Assembly (NCBI GenBank): GCA_022340585.1
Contig: JAJDNS010000041.1
Span: forward strand, 1-64,000
DNA from: Acidobacteriota bacterium
GTDB taxonomy: Bacteria > Acidobacteriota > Vicinamibacteria > Fen-336
Reading direction: 5' to 3'
DNA: 64,000 bases
The first letter of the stretch is position 1. Each line of letters opens with the position of its first letter. Below are positions 48,374 to 61,519 of the stretch, piece by piece. Under the pieces are notes generated by a model. That model was not told the DNA's origin, did not search any database, and saw only the letters and a program-made list of their open reading frames with translations. A program made the translations under genes and the position numbers.

Positions 48374-49975
48374 ATGGCCAGTCAGCTGCGTCAACAGATC
48401 GAGCAGATCAGCCGGGAGAAGAACATCAACCCGGACGTGATCATCGCCGCCATCGAGGATGCGATCCTGACCGCCTCGAAGAAGTACTACCAGGAGGAGG
48501 AAGACCTCCGGAGCCGCTTCAACGAGGAGTCGGGCCAGATCGAGGTCTTCGCGGTCAAGCAAGTGGTCGAGGAGGTCGAGATTCCCGAAACCCAGCTCAG
48601 CCTCGAGCAGGCGCAGGAGCTGTTCCCGGGTGCCGAGGTCGAGCTCGGGCAGGAGATCGAGTTTCCCAAGCCCACTGACATCCTCGGGCGGATCGCCGCC
48701 CAGACCGCCAAGCAGGTCATCTTCCAGAAGGTCCGGGAGGCCGAGCGGGACAACGTCTACGCCGAGTACTCGGATCGCGTGGGCGAGGTCGTGAACGGAA
48801 TCATCAAGCGCCAGGAGATGGGCGACTTCATCGTCGACCTCGGCCGGGCCGAGGCCCTGCTGCCCCGCAAGGAGCAGAGCCGGGCCGAGGCGTACCAGAC
48901 CGGCGACCGCGTGCGGGTGGCCATTGTGCGGGTGGCCAAGGCGGCCAAGGGGCCGCAGATCATCGTCAGCCGTACCGATCCGGCTCTCCTGGTGAAGCTG
49001 TTCGAGATGGAGGTCCCGGAGATCTACGACGGGACGGTGGTGATCAAGGGAGCGGTGCGGGAGGCGGGGGAGAGGGCGAAGGTGGCGGTGATCTCCCGCG
49101 AGCGGGACGTGGACCCCGTGGGCGCCTGCGTCGGGATGAAGGGCACCCGCGTCCAGTCCATCATCCGGGAGCTGCGCGGCGAGAAGATCGACATCGTCGA
49201 GTGGAACGACGACGCCACCTCGTTCGTGATCAACGCGCTGTCCCCGGCGAACGTGAGCCGGGTCTCCATCGTCGACGAGGAGCAGCGGATCATGGAGGTG
49301 GTGGTCGAGGACAAGCAGCTGAGCCTCGCCATCGGCAAGAAGGGCCAGAACGTCCGCCTCGCGGCCAAGATCGTGGGCTGGAGAATCGACATCAAGAGCG
49401 AGGAGGAGAAGCGCCGCGAGGTCGAGGCCGAGATGAGCCGGATGGCCCGGATCGTGGACGAGGTGAGGAGCCTGGAGCGGTACGGGATCAGCGAGAAGAT
49501 CGCCCAGAAGCTCGTCGATGCCGGCGTCGCCGGGCTCGCCCACCTGCTGGAGATGACCGACGAGGACATGACCGTGGTCGAGGGAGTCGGGCCCAAGACC
49601 GCGGAGAAGATCCGCGAGGCGGCCATCCAGGCGAAGGTCGAGTGGGACGAGCTCGACGCCGAGGCCGAGCGCCTGGCCGCGGAGCAGGCGGCGGCGGACG
49701 AGGCCGCGGCGGCCGAGGAGGCTGCCGCCCTGGAGCAGGGATCGTTCGACGAAGAGGCCCCGGAGGGCGCTGAGGCCGGTGAGGATGTGGCGGTGGCCAC
49801 GGATTCCGCCGCCGCCGCTGGCGAGGGGGCGGAGGCGGGCGGGGCCGGAGAGGACTCGGGAGAGCCGGCCGCCGACGAGGGAGAGGACGACGATCCCCCG
49901 GAGAAGAAGGCCTCGGCCGACGGCGAGGCCACGGTAGCGGACGGTGAGGAGGGTGAGGCGGATGGCGAACGTTAG
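48374..49975 (+). CDS. nusA: Transcription termination/antitermination protein NusA, with acidic Ala/Glu/Gly-rich tail
   Basis: S1 and KH domains: VDPVGACVGMKGTRVQSIIRELRGEKIDIVEW; AIGKKGQNVRLAAKIVGWRIDI. Confidence 0.97.
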   Translation: MASQLRQQIEQISREKNINPDVIIAAIEDAILTASKKYYQEEEDLRSRFNEESGQIEVFAVKQVVEEVEIPETQLSLEQAQELFPGAEVELGQEIEFPKPTDILGRIAAQTAKQVIFQKVREAERDNVYAEYSDRVGEVVNGIIKRQEMGDFIVDLGRAEALLPRKEQSRAEAYQTGDRVRVAIVRVAKAAKGPQIIVSRTDPALLVKLFEMEVPEIYDGTVVIKGAVREAGERAKVAVISRERDVDPVGACVGMKGTRVQSIIRELRGEKIDIVEWNDDATSFVINALSPANVSRVSIVDEEQRIMEVVVEDKQLSLAIGKKGQNVRLAAKIVGWRIDIKSEEEKRREVEAEMSRMARIVDEVRSLERYGISEKIAQKLVDAGVAGLAHLLEMTDEDMTVVEGVGPKTAEKIREAAIQAKVEWDELDAEAERLAAEQAAADEAAAAEEAAALEQGSFDEEAPEGAEAGEDVAVATDSAAAAGEGAEAGGAGEDSGEPAADEGEDDDPPEKKASADGEATVADGEEGEADGER

Positions 49976-52778
49976 GGTGTTCAGTCTCGCCCGAGACCTG
50001 AACCTCACGAGCCAGGAGGTCATCGCCCGGCTGCACAAGCTCGGTGTGGAGGTGAAGACCGCCTCGAGCTCGGTCGACGAGGACACCGCGGACAAGCTGC
50101 AGCGCGCGCTCAAGATCGACGCCCTCACGAAGAAGCGCAAGCGGATCTACGGCAGCGAAGAGGACGAGGACGACCGCGACAAGCGGGTCCGCGAGCAGGC
50201 GGAGAAGATCGCCGCCGAGCGTGCCGCTCGAGAGAAGGCGGCGGCGGAGGCGAAGGCGGCGCGGGCCGCCCGCAAGGCGGGCCGGGGCAAGAAGCCCAAG
50301 AAGGGCGCCGAGGCCGAGGCCGGCGAGCTGCCGCCGGCGCTGGCCCACGCCCCCGGCGCTCCGCGCCTGGCCCCGAAGTCGGCGAGGCCGCCGCGACCGG
50401 CCGTCGAGGAAGAGGAGACGCCGGAGGCGGTCGCGCCGCCGGCGAGCGTCGAGGAGATCGCTCCCCCGGTCGAGGACGCGGTGCCGGCCGCCGAGGCGGC
50501 TCCCGCCCCCGCGCCGGAGGCGCCGGCGGCCCCGGCAAGACCGAAGCCGAAGGCGCCGGCCGCACCCGGGATGGTGCGCAAGACCGTGACTGCCCCCCGT
50601 CTTGGAGGGCCGGTGAAGCCCATCGCTCCGGCGCCGCACCCGGAGCCCCCCGCCCCGGAAGCGCCGAAGGCGCCCCCGCCCGCGGCCAAGCCGGCCCCGT
50701 CGGCTCCGGCCGCCCGCACGCCGGTCCGGCGGCCGCTGCGTCCCATTGCTCCTCCGCGTCCGGTGAGTCCGCACCCGGTGGCCGGGGCTGGAGCGGGACC
50801 CACGGCCGGGGCGGGCACGCCGCTGCCCCGCTCGCCGCACCCGGTGTCGCCCCGCCCGGGCCTGCCGCGCCCGGTGTCGCCCTATCCGGGTCGCTATCCC
50901 GGCCGTCCGCCGGGGCGTGGGCGTCCGGGGCGTCCGCTGGGGCGTCCGGGAGGGCGCAAGGGAAGGACGCGACCGTCGCCGGCGACGGTGAAGGAGGAGC
51001 GTCCGGTCTACACCGGGCCCCTCCGGAAGATCGCGCTGTCGGAGGGTGTGACGGTCAAGGAGCTGGGCGAGAAGATGGCGGACGTCAAGTCCCGCGACAT
51101 CATCAAGGCCCTGATCGGCCGTGGGGTCATGGCCACGCTCAATCAGAGCGTCGACCCGGAGCTGGCCATCGAGATCAGCAAGGAGTTCGGCTACGAGGCG
51201 TCGATCCAGTCCTTCGAGGAGGAGCTGGTCCAGGTCCAGGAGGTGGACTCGAAGCCCGAGGACCTGGCGCCGCGGGCGCCGGTGATCACCGTCATGGGTC
51301 ACGTCGACCACGGGAAGACCTCGCTGCTCGATGCCATCCGCGAGACCTCGGTGGCCACGGACGAGGCCGGAGGCATCACCCAGCACATCGGGGCGTACCA
51401 CGTGGACGTGGGCGACCGGCAGGTCGTCTTCCTGGACACCCCGGGTCACGAGGCCTTCACCCTCATGCGCGCCCGGGGCGCGCGGGTGACCGACATCGTC
51501 GTCCTCGTCGTCGCCGCCGACGACGGGGTCATGCCCCAGACGCTGGAGGCGGTGGACCACGCCCGGGCCGCCGGAGTCCCGATCGTGGTGGCGGTCAACA
51601 AGATCGACAAGCCCGACGCCCAGCCCGACCGGGTCCGCCAGCAGCTCGGTGACCGCGGTCTCCTGCCGGAGGCGTGGGGAGGCGAGACGGTGTTCGTCGA
51701 CGTGTCGGCCAAGCAGAAGCAGAACCTCGACCAGCTGCTCGAGATGCTGCTCCTGGTGGCGGACATGCAGGAGCTCAAGGCCAACGCGGACAAGCCCGCC
51801 GTCGGGACCGTGCTCGAGGCTCGCCTCGACAAGGGACGGGGGCCGGTGGCCACGGTTCTCGTGCAGGACGGCACCCTCAAGGTGGGGGACACCGTCGTCG
51901 CCGGGGCGGTGTCCGGGAAGATCCGTGCCCTCGTGGACGATCGCGGGAGCCGGCTCCGGGAGGCGGCCCCGGCCACGCCGGTGGAGATCCTCGGCCTGCC
52001 CGCCCTCCCCGAGCCGGGAGACCAGCTCCTGGGCGTGACGGACAGCGTCAAGGCCCAGGAGATCGTCACCTTCCGCCAGCTCAAGCTGCGGGAGAAGGAG
52101 CTCGCCGCGTCCTCGAGGATCAGGCTCGAGGACCTGGGCCGCGCCATCGCCGAGGGCGAGCTGAAGGAGCTGCTGATCGTCCTGAAGGCGGACGTGCAGG
52201 GGTCGCTCGAGGCGGTCGCCGACCAGCTCAGCAAGCTGCCCCAGGAGAAGATCAAGCTCAACGTCATGCGCCAGGGCGTGGGCGCCATCAACGAGGGCGA
52301 CGTCCTCCTCGCGGCCGCCTCCAACGCCGTCGTCATCGGGTTCAACGTCCGTCCGGAGCGCAAGGCGGCCGAGATTGCCGAGCGCGACGAGGTGGAGCTC
52401 AGGCTCTACACCGTGATCTACGACGTCGGCGAGGACATGAAGAAGGCGATGGAGGGGCTCCTCGAGCCGACGATTCGAGAGGTGCGGCTCGGTGCGGCCG
52501 AGGTGCGGGAGATCTTCCGCATCTCCCGTCTCGGCACCGTCGCCGGCTGCTACGTGCAGGACGGCAAGGTCACCCGCTCCGCCCAGGTGCGCCTGCTCCG
52601 GGACAACGTGGTCGTCCACACCGGCAAGGTCGACTCCCTCAAGCGCTTCAAGGACGACGCCACCGAGGTCAAGGCCGGCCTCGAGTGCGGGATCATGATC
52701 GCGGGCTACAACGACGTGAAGCCCGGTGACGTGATCGAGTTCTTCACGACCGAGAAGGTGAAGGACACGCTGGTGTAG
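49962..52778 (+). CDS. infB: Translation initiation factor IF-2
   Basis: [48 protein letters not shown]-terminal [37 protein letters not shown]. Confidence 0.97.
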   Translation: MANVRVFSLARDLNLTSQEVIARLHKLGVEVKTASSSVDEDTADKLQRALKIDALTKKRKRIYGSEEDEDDRDKRVREQAEKIAAERAAREKAAAEAKAARAARKAGRGKKPKKGAEAEAGELPPALAHAPGAPRLAPKSARPPRPAVEEEETPEAVAPPASVEEIAPPVEDAVPAAEAAPAPAPEAPAAPARPKPKAPAAPGMVRKTVTAPRLGGPVKPIAPAPHPEPPAPEAPKAPPPAAKPAPSAPAARTPVRRPLRPIAPPRPVSPHPVAGAGAGPTAGAGTPLPRSPHPVSPRPGLPRPVSPYPGRYPGRPPGRGRPGRPLGRPGGRKGRTRPSPATVKEERPVYTGPLRKIALSEGVTVKELGEKMADVKSRDIIKALIGRGVMATLNQSVDPELAIEISKEFGYEASIQSFEEELVQVQEVDSKPEDLAPRAPVITVMGHVDHGKTSLLDAIRETSVATDEAGGITQHIGAYHVDVGDRQVVFLDTPGHEAFTLMRARGARVTDIVVLVVAADDGVMPQTLEAVDHARAAGVPIVVAVNKIDKPDAQPDRVRQQLGDRGLLPEAWGGETVFVDVSAKQKQNLDQLLEMLLLVADMQELKANADKPAVGTVLEARLDKGRGPVATVLVQDGTLKVGDTVVAGAVSGKIRALVDDRGSRLREAAPATPVEILGLPALPEPGDQLLGVTDSVKAQEIVTFRQLKLREKELAASSRIRLEDLGRAIAEGELKELLIVLKADVQGSLEAVADQLSKLPQEKIKLNVMRQGVGAINEGDVLLAAASNAVVIGFNVRPERKAAEIAERDEVELRLYTVIYDVGEDMKKAMEGLLEPTIREVRLGAAEVREIFRISRLGTVAGCYVQDGKVTRSAQVRLLRDNVVVHTGKVDSLKRFKDDATEVKAGLECGIMIAGYNDVKPGDVIEFFTTEKVKDTLV

Positions 52779-52958
52779 GGTGAGGCGTGGTGGCGGTGAA
52801 GGGGCTCGGCGGCGAGAGCGGGCCCGACGTGAAGAACGGCGTCTTCGTCTCAGCGACCAGGGAACGAGCAAGTGAGGTCCCTCGTGACCTCGGCCGCGGG
52901 CTCTGGCCGTGTGGTGGTCGCCGGGATGCCGGGTCGGGAAACCTGTTAGGCTCCTGAG

Positions 52959-53240
52959 ATGGTCATCGGGCTCCTGACCCTCGAGCTCCACTTCCCGGGG
53001 GCGCGCTCGCTGAAGGACAAGCGGCAGGTGCTGCGGGGGCTCCAGGCCCGCATCCGCAAGCGGTTCAACGTGTCGGTGGCCGAGGTCGAGTTCCAGGACC
53101 TCCGGCAGCGCGCCCGGCTGGCGGTGGTCGCGGTCAACACCGACCAGGTGCACCTGGAGTCCACGCTGCAGGCGGTGGCCGGGGAGGCCGCCACGGCGCG
53201 GGACGCGGAGCTGGTGGACCAGCAGCTGGAGGTCCTGTGA
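52959..53240 (+). CDS. DUF503 (YlxP-like) protein
   Basis: GLLTLELHFPGARSLKDKRQVLRGLQARIRKRFNVSVAEV. Confidence 0.9.
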   Translation: MVIGLLTLELHFPGARSLKDKRQVLRGLQARIRKRFNVSVAEVEFQDLRQRARLAVVAVNTDQVHLESTLQAVAGEAATARDAELVDQQLEVL

Positions 53241-53611
53241 CACGGCGCAATGAGAGGCTGGCCGGGGAGATCCGCGACGAGGTGGCGCGGATGGTGGCGT
53301 CGGAGCTGAAGGACCCCCGGCTGGGGTTCATCACGGTGACCCGGGTCGAGCTGACCCACGACCTGCGCTACGCCCGGGTCTACGTCGGCGTCCTCGGCGA
53401 GGACGCGGGGGGCGAGAGCCTGGCGATCCTGCGGAAGGCGGCGGGGTTCGTCAAACGGGAGATCGGCCGGCGCCTGCGCGTGCGCTTCGCCCCGGAGATC
53501 GACTTCCGCTACGACCGCGGGCTGGAGGCGACCGAACGCGTGGCCCGGGTGCTGGCCGAGGAGCAGGCCCTGGGCCGAGGCCCTGCCGAGAATGAGGAGC
53601 CCGAGGAGTAG
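53237..53611 (+). CDS. rbfA: Ribosome-binding factor A
   Basis: RLAGEIRDEVARMVASELKDPRLGFITVTRVELTHDLRYARVYVGVLG. Confidence 0.93.
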   Translation: MTRRNERLAGEIRDEVARMVASELKDPRLGFITVTRVELTHDLRYARVYVGVLGEDAGGESLAILRKAAGFVKREIGRRLRVRFAPEIDFRYDRGLEATERVARVLAEEQALGRGPAENEEPEE

Positions 53612-54521
53612 GGCCTTGGACGGGGTCCTCGTCGTCGACAAGCCCGCGGGACCGACCTCTCACGACATGGTGGACCGGGCCCGACGGGCCTTCGGGCTCC
53701 GGCGCGTGGGGCACACCGGGACCCTCGACCCCTTCGCCACCGGGGTCCTGCCCCTGTGCCTGGGCCGGGCGACGCGGCTGGCCCGGTTCCTGGGTGAGGG
53801 AGAGAAGGTGTACCGGGCCACGGTCCGCCTCGGCGTCGCCACCTCCACCGACGACCTCACCGGGACCCCTCTCTCCGATCCCCGAGACGTGAGCCTGGAG
53901 GAGAGGGCGGTGCGCCAGGCGCTGGGGCAGCTCGTCGGCACCCTCGACCAGCTGCCCCCGGCCTACTCCGCCCGTCGGGTCGAGGGACGGCGTCTGTACG
54001 AGCTGGCGCGTCGGGGCGAGGCGGTGCCTCGGTCGGCCCGGGCGGTGACCATCCACGGGATCGAGCTCCTGGGGTTCGAGGGCGACCAGGCGGAGATCGA
54101 GGTCCGGTGCTCCCCCGGGACCTACATCCGGGCCCTGGCCCGCGACGTGGGGGAGACCCTGGGGGTGGGCGGGCACCTGACGGCCCTGCGCCGGACCCGC
54201 TCGGGGGATTTCGGGCTGGAGGGGGCCGTGCCCGGGGACGACATCGCCGCCGGCCGGGACCAGGTGGTTCCCCTGGGAGAGCTGCTGCCCGGGGTGCCGG
54301 TGGTGCGGGTGGGTCCCGCCGGTCGGGACCGGGTCCGCCACGGCCGGGACCTGGGGCGAGACGACGTGGTGGCCGGTTTCCCCGAGGGGGTGGTGGAGCG
54401 GGTCAGGATCCTGGACGAGTCGGGGGATCTGCTGGCCCTGGCGGTCCCCCGGCGCTCGGAGGCCTCCGGTGCGCCCGCCGTGGAGCCGGCTCTTCATCCC
54501 GACCTGGTCTTCGTGAGCTGA
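53592..54521 (+). CDS. truB: tRNA pseudouridine(55) synthase
   Basis: LVVDKPAGPTSHDMVDRARRAFGLRRVGHTGTLDPFATGVLPLCLGRATR. Confidence 0.95.
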   Translation: MRSPRSRALDGVLVVDKPAGPTSHDMVDRARRAFGLRRVGHTGTLDPFATGVLPLCLGRATRLARFLGEGEKVYRATVRLGVATSTDDLTGTPLSDPRDVSLEERAVRQALGQLVGTLDQLPPAYSARRVEGRRLYELARRGEAVPRSARAVTIHGIELLGFEGDQAEIEVRCSPGTYIRALARDVGETLGVGGHLTALRRTRSGDFGLEGAVPGDDIAAGRDQVVPLGELLPGVPVVRVGPAGRDRVRHGRDLGRDDVVAGFPEGVVERVRILDESGDLLALAVPRRSEASGAPAVEPALHPDLVFVS

Positions 54522-56385
54522 CCGGCCCGTTCCCGAGCGGGTCGTACCGGATGCGATACAGACGGGCGCCGGGCTCTTCGTGGAGGGGCAGGAGGATCCC
54601 GGAGGTGTCGAAACGCACGCGGTCGTGGTCGTAGAGGGCCACGAAGGACGCTCCCAGCGCGCGCGCGATGTCCAGGGCCTCGTGGCGGTCGTGGGTCCGG
54701 AAGAAGCGGTAGACCTCGAGGTGGCGCGCCTCCAGGTCCTCCCGGGACGCGAACTGGGTCAGGTACGGGATGAAGCGCTCGTAGGGCACCCGGCGCCCGG
54801 CGAGGATGACCGGGGCCGGGGGATAGCGCGCGCCGGGACGCTGGAGCACGACGTCGCCGGGCTGCGACTCCGGAACGAGCACGTCCATGGCGCGCACCAT
54901 GGGCGCGGGAAGCCGCGCCGGGGGCCAGCTCGCCTTCTTGACCGCGTACTGGATCGTGGACGGGGTGGCCAGGACGACCAGGGCCACCGCGGCGAGGATC
55001 CGCCGCAGCGGGGTCGTGGCGAAGCCCACGAGGGCCACGACCGCGAAGAGCCAGAGGAGGGGACCGGACTGCTCGACCAGGTAGGCGGCGTCGTTGACCG
55101 CCTTGTGGCCTTCGAGCACCTCTGGAGCGGAGACCCGGAAGAGGAGACCCAGGGGCCACCCGGTGAGGGCGAGCCCCGCGAGCGTGGAGGCGGCGGCGCG
55201 ACTCCGGAGGGCGCGGACGGCGCGCCCCACCCCGAGGAGCCGCAGGCCCAGCGAGGCGAGAAGCCAGAAGGCGGACCAGCCGAGGAGCCGCGCCCCCTCC
55301 ACCGGGGCGAGGCCGAGGGTCTCGCGGGTGATGCGGGTGAGGTCGAGAGGGGCGAGGACCACCGAGACCGTCTCCCCGCCCTGGCCGAGGGCCAGAAGGG
55401 CGGTGGCGAGGGCGCAGGGGAGGGCCACCGCGAGGAGCACTCGACGCCGGCCACCGCGGGAGAGGACGAAGGCGAGGCCGAGACCCAGGAGGAGGTGCGC
55501 GCCCAGGAAGACCTTGAAGAAGGGGACTGCGGCCGCGAGAAGGGTGGCCAGGGCCAGGTGGCCCCTCTCGCCGGTCTCCTCGTGGCGCGAGAGAGTCACG
55601 AGGGAGCCCAGGGCCAGGGCCAGGGCGGGGACGATGGGGTTGGCGTAGACGAGGGAGAGGAGCAGGTTGCCGCGCAGGAGATCGGTCCACCAGTGGGCCC
55701 GGGGGTTGGTGGCGAAGACGAACGAGAAGTCGGTGAGAAGCAGGGTCCACGGGGCCAGGGTCACCGCTGCCGCCGGGGCGCCGAGGCGTGCGACCAGGGC
55801 CCGGAGGAGGAGGATGAGGGCGAAGGCCCACAGCGTGACGTCGAGGCGGGTGAGGGAGTCCCAGGGGCTCGTCCCGGCCCAGCGCAGGGCGGCGGCGCGG
55901 ACGAGGTCGGTGCCGAGGTGGTAGCCGAGGGGAAAGCCGGCCACCCCCGGGACCTGGGGAGGGTAGCCGGTGACGAGCTCGTGGGTGACCCCCACGTGGA
56001 AGGTGGAGTCGAAGGTGACGAGGGGGTCCAGGAGGAAGTCCCCGGAGGGCCCGACTCTGTTCCAGCCGTAGTGGGTGAGGGTCAGGAGCGCGACCACGGC
56101 GGCCAGCGGCAGGAGGGCTCCGCGCAGGGAGGGTCCGCTGGCCCGGCGCCAGGGGGGCCGCGGGAAGACCAGCCCCACGAAGACGCCGGCGAGGGCGGCG
56201 GGAAACAGCCAGGAGACGCCGCTGGACAGGCTCACCCAGTAGGCGCCGGCGGCGAAGGCGCCGCCGAGAGGAAGGACGAGGGCCGGGTCCACCGGAGTCC
56301 GCGCCAGGCGCTGGAGGGCGACCCCGGGGAGGGCGAGGGCCACGGCGGCAAACACCGCCCAGAAGAGGAGGTCGAGAGGACTCAA
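54403..56385 (-). CDS. Large integral membrane protein (glycosyltransferase C-like topology), function unknown
   Basis: 660 aa, about 12 hydrophobic segments; 3' end overlaps truB antisense. Confidence 0.65.
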   Translation of the reverse strand: MSPLDLLFWAVFAAVALALPGVALQRLARTPVDPALVLPLGGAFAAGAYWVSLSSGVSWLFPAALAGVFVGLVFPRPPWRRASGPSLRGALLPLAAVVALLTLTHYGWNRVGPSGDFLLDPLVTFDSTFHVGVTHELVTGYPPQVPGVAGFPLGYHLGTDLVRAAALRWAGTSPWDSLTRLDVTLWAFALILLLRALVARLGAPAAAVTLAPWTLLLTDFSFVFATNPRAHWWTDLLRGNLLLSLVYANPIVPALALALGSLVTLSRHEETGERGHLALATLLAAAVPFFKVFLGAHLLLGLGLAFVLSRGGRRRVLLAVALPCALATALLALGQGGETVSVVLAPLDLTRITRETLGLAPVEGARLLGWSAFWLLASLGLRLLGVGRAVRALRSRAAASTLAGLALTGWPLGLLFRVSAPEVLEGHKAVNDAAYLVEQSGPLLWLFAVVALVGFATTPLRRILAAVALVVLATPSTIQYAVKKASWPPARLPAPMVRAMDVLVPESQPGDVVLQRPGARYPPAPVILAGRRVPYERFIPYLTQFASREDLEARHLEVYRFFRTHDRHEALDIARALGASFVALYDHDRVRFDTSGILLPLHEEPGARLYRIRYDPLGNGPVSSRRPGRDEEPAPRRAHRRPPSAGGPPGPADPPTRPGS

Positions 56386-56403
56386 GCCAGGAACCGGGGA
56401 CAG

Positions 56404-56432
56404 TTTACACGTTCCGCCCCGTATGGTACTGT
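56404..56432 (+). promoter_or_regulatory. Weak promoter candidate upstream of rpsO
   Basis: TTTACA-17 nt-TACTGT. Confidence 0.3.
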
Positions 56433-56480
56433 TTCCCGTTGATTGGAAAAGAGAAAGAGGAGACTAGGGGAGGTCAGTCG

Positions 56481-56750
56481 GTGAGTTTCAACAAGGATCA
56501 AAAGGCATCGGTGATTTCGGGATTCCAGACCCACGAGACGGACACGGGGTCGCCCGAGGTCCAGGTGGCCCTCCTCAGCGAGCGGATCAACTACCTGACC
56601 GAGCACTTCAAGAGCCATCCGAAGGATCATCACTCGCGTCGCGGGCTGTTGCAGCTGGTCGGCCAGCGCCGCCGCCTTTTGGACTATCTGAAGGGCAAGG
56701 ACCTTCAACGGTACCGGGGTCTGATCGACCGGCTCGGCATCCGCAAGTAG
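56481..56750 (+). CDS. rpsO: 30S ribosomal protein uS15
   Basis: [57 protein letters not shown] start. Confidence 0.97.
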   Translation: MSFNKDQKASVISGFQTHETDTGSPEVQVALLSERINYLTEHFKSHPKDHHSRRGLLQLVGQRRRLLDYLKGKDLQRYRGLIDRLGIRK

Positions 56751-56874
56751 ACACCCCCCGCAGCAAGGGCCCCAGGCGGCGTCCGACCCGTACCCTTCAG
56801 TGCCCGCCCGCGTGCCCACTCCTCCAGTTCCCGGAACGCCGCTGCGGCGGCGCCCGGCAGTGAACGGAGAGACA

Positions 56875-59151
<2,277 letters not shown>

Positions 59152-59155
59152 GGCG

Positions 59156-59503
59156 GTGAGCGGGGCCGGGACCCGGGTGCTGGCCGTTGCCGCGACGCTC
59201 CTGGCGGCGGTGGCGGCGGCCCGGTCCGGCCCCGACGTCGAGATCCGCGTCTCCGAGGACGGCTTCGACCCGGCGGTGGTGACCCTGCGGAAGGGGGAGA
59301 CGACTCGGATCGTGCTCTCCGCCGACGAGGGAGAGCACTGCTTTGCCGTCGACGCCCTGCGGGTCGAGAAGCGGGTGGTGGCCGGGCGGCCGACGACGTT
59401 CGACCTCATCGCCGATCGGGCGGGTCGCTTCCCCTTCTACTGCTGCGTGGAAACGGGGAAGGCGGCCGAGGTCGAGCGCGGCGAGGTCGTCGTCACCGAG
59501 TAG
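59156..59503 (+). CDS. Cupredoxin-like small secreted protein (atypical metal site)
   Basis: VLAVAATLLAAVAAA signal; VTLRKGETTRIVLSADEGEHCFAVDAL...RAGRFPFYCCVETGKAAEVERGEVVVTE. Confidence 0.6.
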   Translation: MSGAGTRVLAVAATLLAAVAAARSGPDVEIRVSEDGFDPAVVTLRKGETTRIVLSADEGEHCFAVDALRVEKRVVAGRPTTFDLIADRAGRFPFYCCVETGKAAEVERGEVVVTE

Positions 59504-61202
59504 GGGCGGGCTGGACCTGGCCCTGGGGCGCCACCGGCAGGCGAACCACGAAGGCGGTTCCCCGTCCTTCCTCGGTGGTGAAGTGGATCCGTCCGTGATG
59601 CCGCTCGAGGACCATGAGGACCGTCGACAGCCCGAGGCCGGTTCCCTTTCCCTCGGGCTTGGTGGTCACGAAGGGCTCGAACACCTGGCCGCGGATGTTC
59701 TCGGGAACGCCGGGTCCCTCGTCGGAGACGGTGATCTCCACGTCGTCTCTGCTCCGGGCCGAGGTCACGGTGAGCACGCCGCCACGCTCGGCCATGGCGT
59801 GCACGGCGTTGATCACCAGGTTGATGAGGGCCATCTCGAGTTGATTCGAGACGCCGAGGATGGGGGGAAGGTCCGGGGCCAGGTTCTTCACGAGCCGAAG
59901 CCGCCCGCTCGCGATCTGGTACTGGCACAGCTCCAGGCTCCGCTCGATGACGTCGTTGGGAAGGAGGGGGACCATCTCCTCCCGCCCGGGACGGCTGAAG
60001 GCGAGGAGCCGCTGGGCCAGGGTGCGGATGCGGTCGGAGCCCCGGGTGACCGCCTCCAGCATCTCGCCCTGGGACGGGGTGAGGTCCTGGAGCGAGAGGA
60101 GCTCCAGGTTGCCCATGATGTAGGTGAGGGGCGTGTTGAGCTCGTGGGCGATGCCCGCCGCCATCTGCCCGATTGTGGCCAGCTTCTCGGACTGGAGGAG
60201 CCTCTGCTGGGCCTGGCGGAGCTCCTCGATCGTGCCCTGCTCGCGCTCGAAGAGCTGGGCGTTCTCGATGGCCAGAGCGGCGTGCCGGGCCAGGGCCTCG
60301 GCGGCGCGGAGGACGTCCTTGCTGAACGGCTCCGCGGTGGGATCGTTGTCCACGTAGAGGGTGCCCAGGCCGCGGGGAAACCCGCCGGCGCCGTCGGCCC
60401 CGGCCCGGGGTGAGCGCAGGGGCAGGCACAGGATGGTCCGGGCCACCTCGACGGTCGCCGCCGCCGTCGCGTCCGAGCCCACTCCTTCGGCCGTCCCGCC
60501 GAGGAAGGGAGACGAGACGATCTCGCCCGACTCCAGGGCCCGCCGCACCACCGGGACCGAGATCCCGTGGACGTCGCCGGTGTTGGCCGTGCCCCCCCGC
60601 CCCCGGGCGACGCGCAGGCGGAGCCCGGCGACCACGGGGTAGCGTCCGGCGTCAGGGGAGGTGTCGGCCAGGAGCAGGAACCCGCGCTGGGCCGCGGTGA
60701 TGTGCATGATGGCGTCGAGGACCTGCTCGAGCACCTGGTTGAGGACGAGAGTGGAGTTGAGGGTCTGCACCAGGGAGAGCAGCAGCTCCTGCTGCTCGAT
60801 CCAGGGCAGCTTCCGCATCGCACCGGTCGCGCTGTCGACGCCGAGGAGAGAGAACTTCAGGGTGACGTTGCCGAGCTGGATCTGGGCCCCGGGGCTCAGG
60901 GCCGCGCGCCGGACCTTGGCCGCGTTGACGTAGAGGCCGTGCAGGCTGCCGGCGTCCTCGATGAAGAAGCGTCCGTCCCGGTACTCGAGGCGGGCGTGGT
61001 GCTTGGAGATCGACGGCTCGTTGAAGGCGATGTCGTTCTGGCGGGCCCGGCCGAGAGTGTAGGACCGCGACCTCAGGAAGCGGATCTTCTCCGGGAGGTT
61101 TCCCCGGATGACCTCGAGGACGGCCACGGCGAGGCTCGCCCCGCAGGCGGTGCAGCGGGTCTCGGCCTCGGGGTTCTCAGCGGAGCATTTCGGGCACTGC
61201 AT
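59493..61202 (-). CDS. Zinc-ribbon - FHA - GAF - histidine kinase
   Basis: MQCPKCSAENPEAETRCTACGASL; YTLGRARQNDIAFNEPSISKHHARLEYRDGRFFIEDAGSLHGLYVN; MAAGIAHELNTPLTYIMGNLELL; GTGLGLSTVLMVLERH. Confidence 0.93.
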   Translation of the reverse strand: MQCPKCSAENPEAETRCTACGASLAVAVLEVIRGNLPEKIRFLRSRSYTLGRARQNDIAFNEPSISKHHARLEYRDGRFFIEDAGSLHGLYVNAAKVRRAALSPGAQIQLGNVTLKFSLLGVDSATGAMRKLPWIEQQELLLSLVQTLNSTLVLNQVLEQVLDAIMHITAAQRGFLLLADTSPDAGRYPVVAGLRLRVARGRGGTANTGDVHGISVPVVRRALESGEIVSSPFLGGTAEGVGSDATAAATVEVARTILCLPLRSPRAGADGAGGFPRGLGTLYVDNDPTAEPFSKDVLRAAEALARHAALAIENAQLFEREQGTIEELRQAQQRLLQSEKLATIGQMAAGIAHELNTPLTYIMGNLELLSLQDLTPSQGEMLEAVTRGSDRIRTLAQRLLAFSRPGREEMVPLLPNDVIERSLELCQYQIASGRLRLVKNLAPDLPPILGVSNQLEMALINLVINAVHAMAERGGVLTVTSARSRDDVEITVSDEGPGVPENIRGQVFEPFVTTKPEGKGTGLGLSTVLMVLERHHGRIHFTTEEGRGTAFVVRLPVAPQGQVQPAPTR

Positions 61203-61472
61203 GAGCGGGGCAGGATGATGCCCGACGGGGAGAGGGGTCGTCAACGTGCCGGCGCGGGGGCGAGGGCGGATGCGGCGGGCCAGGGGCCACGGAAGCAGGA
61301 CAGCGCGGCCCCGGGCGTGCCTCGCGGGGCCGCGGGCGGCCAGGGATGTGGCCGCTGGCGGGGATGTGGGAGTGCGGGGGCGAGGCGGAAGAGTGGGGGT
61401 GACGCGCCAGGGAACGGAGTGTGAGGAGCCGAGTCTGGGCATGACGGACAGGGGACTCGGCGTATGGGAAGG

Positions 61473-61516
61473 AAAAGATCCCGAGTCCGGCGATCAGACG
61501 ACGGAGACTCGGGATC
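61473..61516 (-). terminator. Intrinsic terminator of lon
   Basis: GATCCCGAGTC/GACTCGGGATC perfect 11-bp arms (61477-61487/61506-61516), followed on minus strand by TTTTCCTT. Confidence 0.75.
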
Positions 61517-61519
61517 TGA

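Noticed and set aside
49488-53243. 1251-aa minus-strand ORF
   Set aside because: Antisense to nusA/infB; low-complexity translation with no domain; typical spurious ORF in high-GC DNA.
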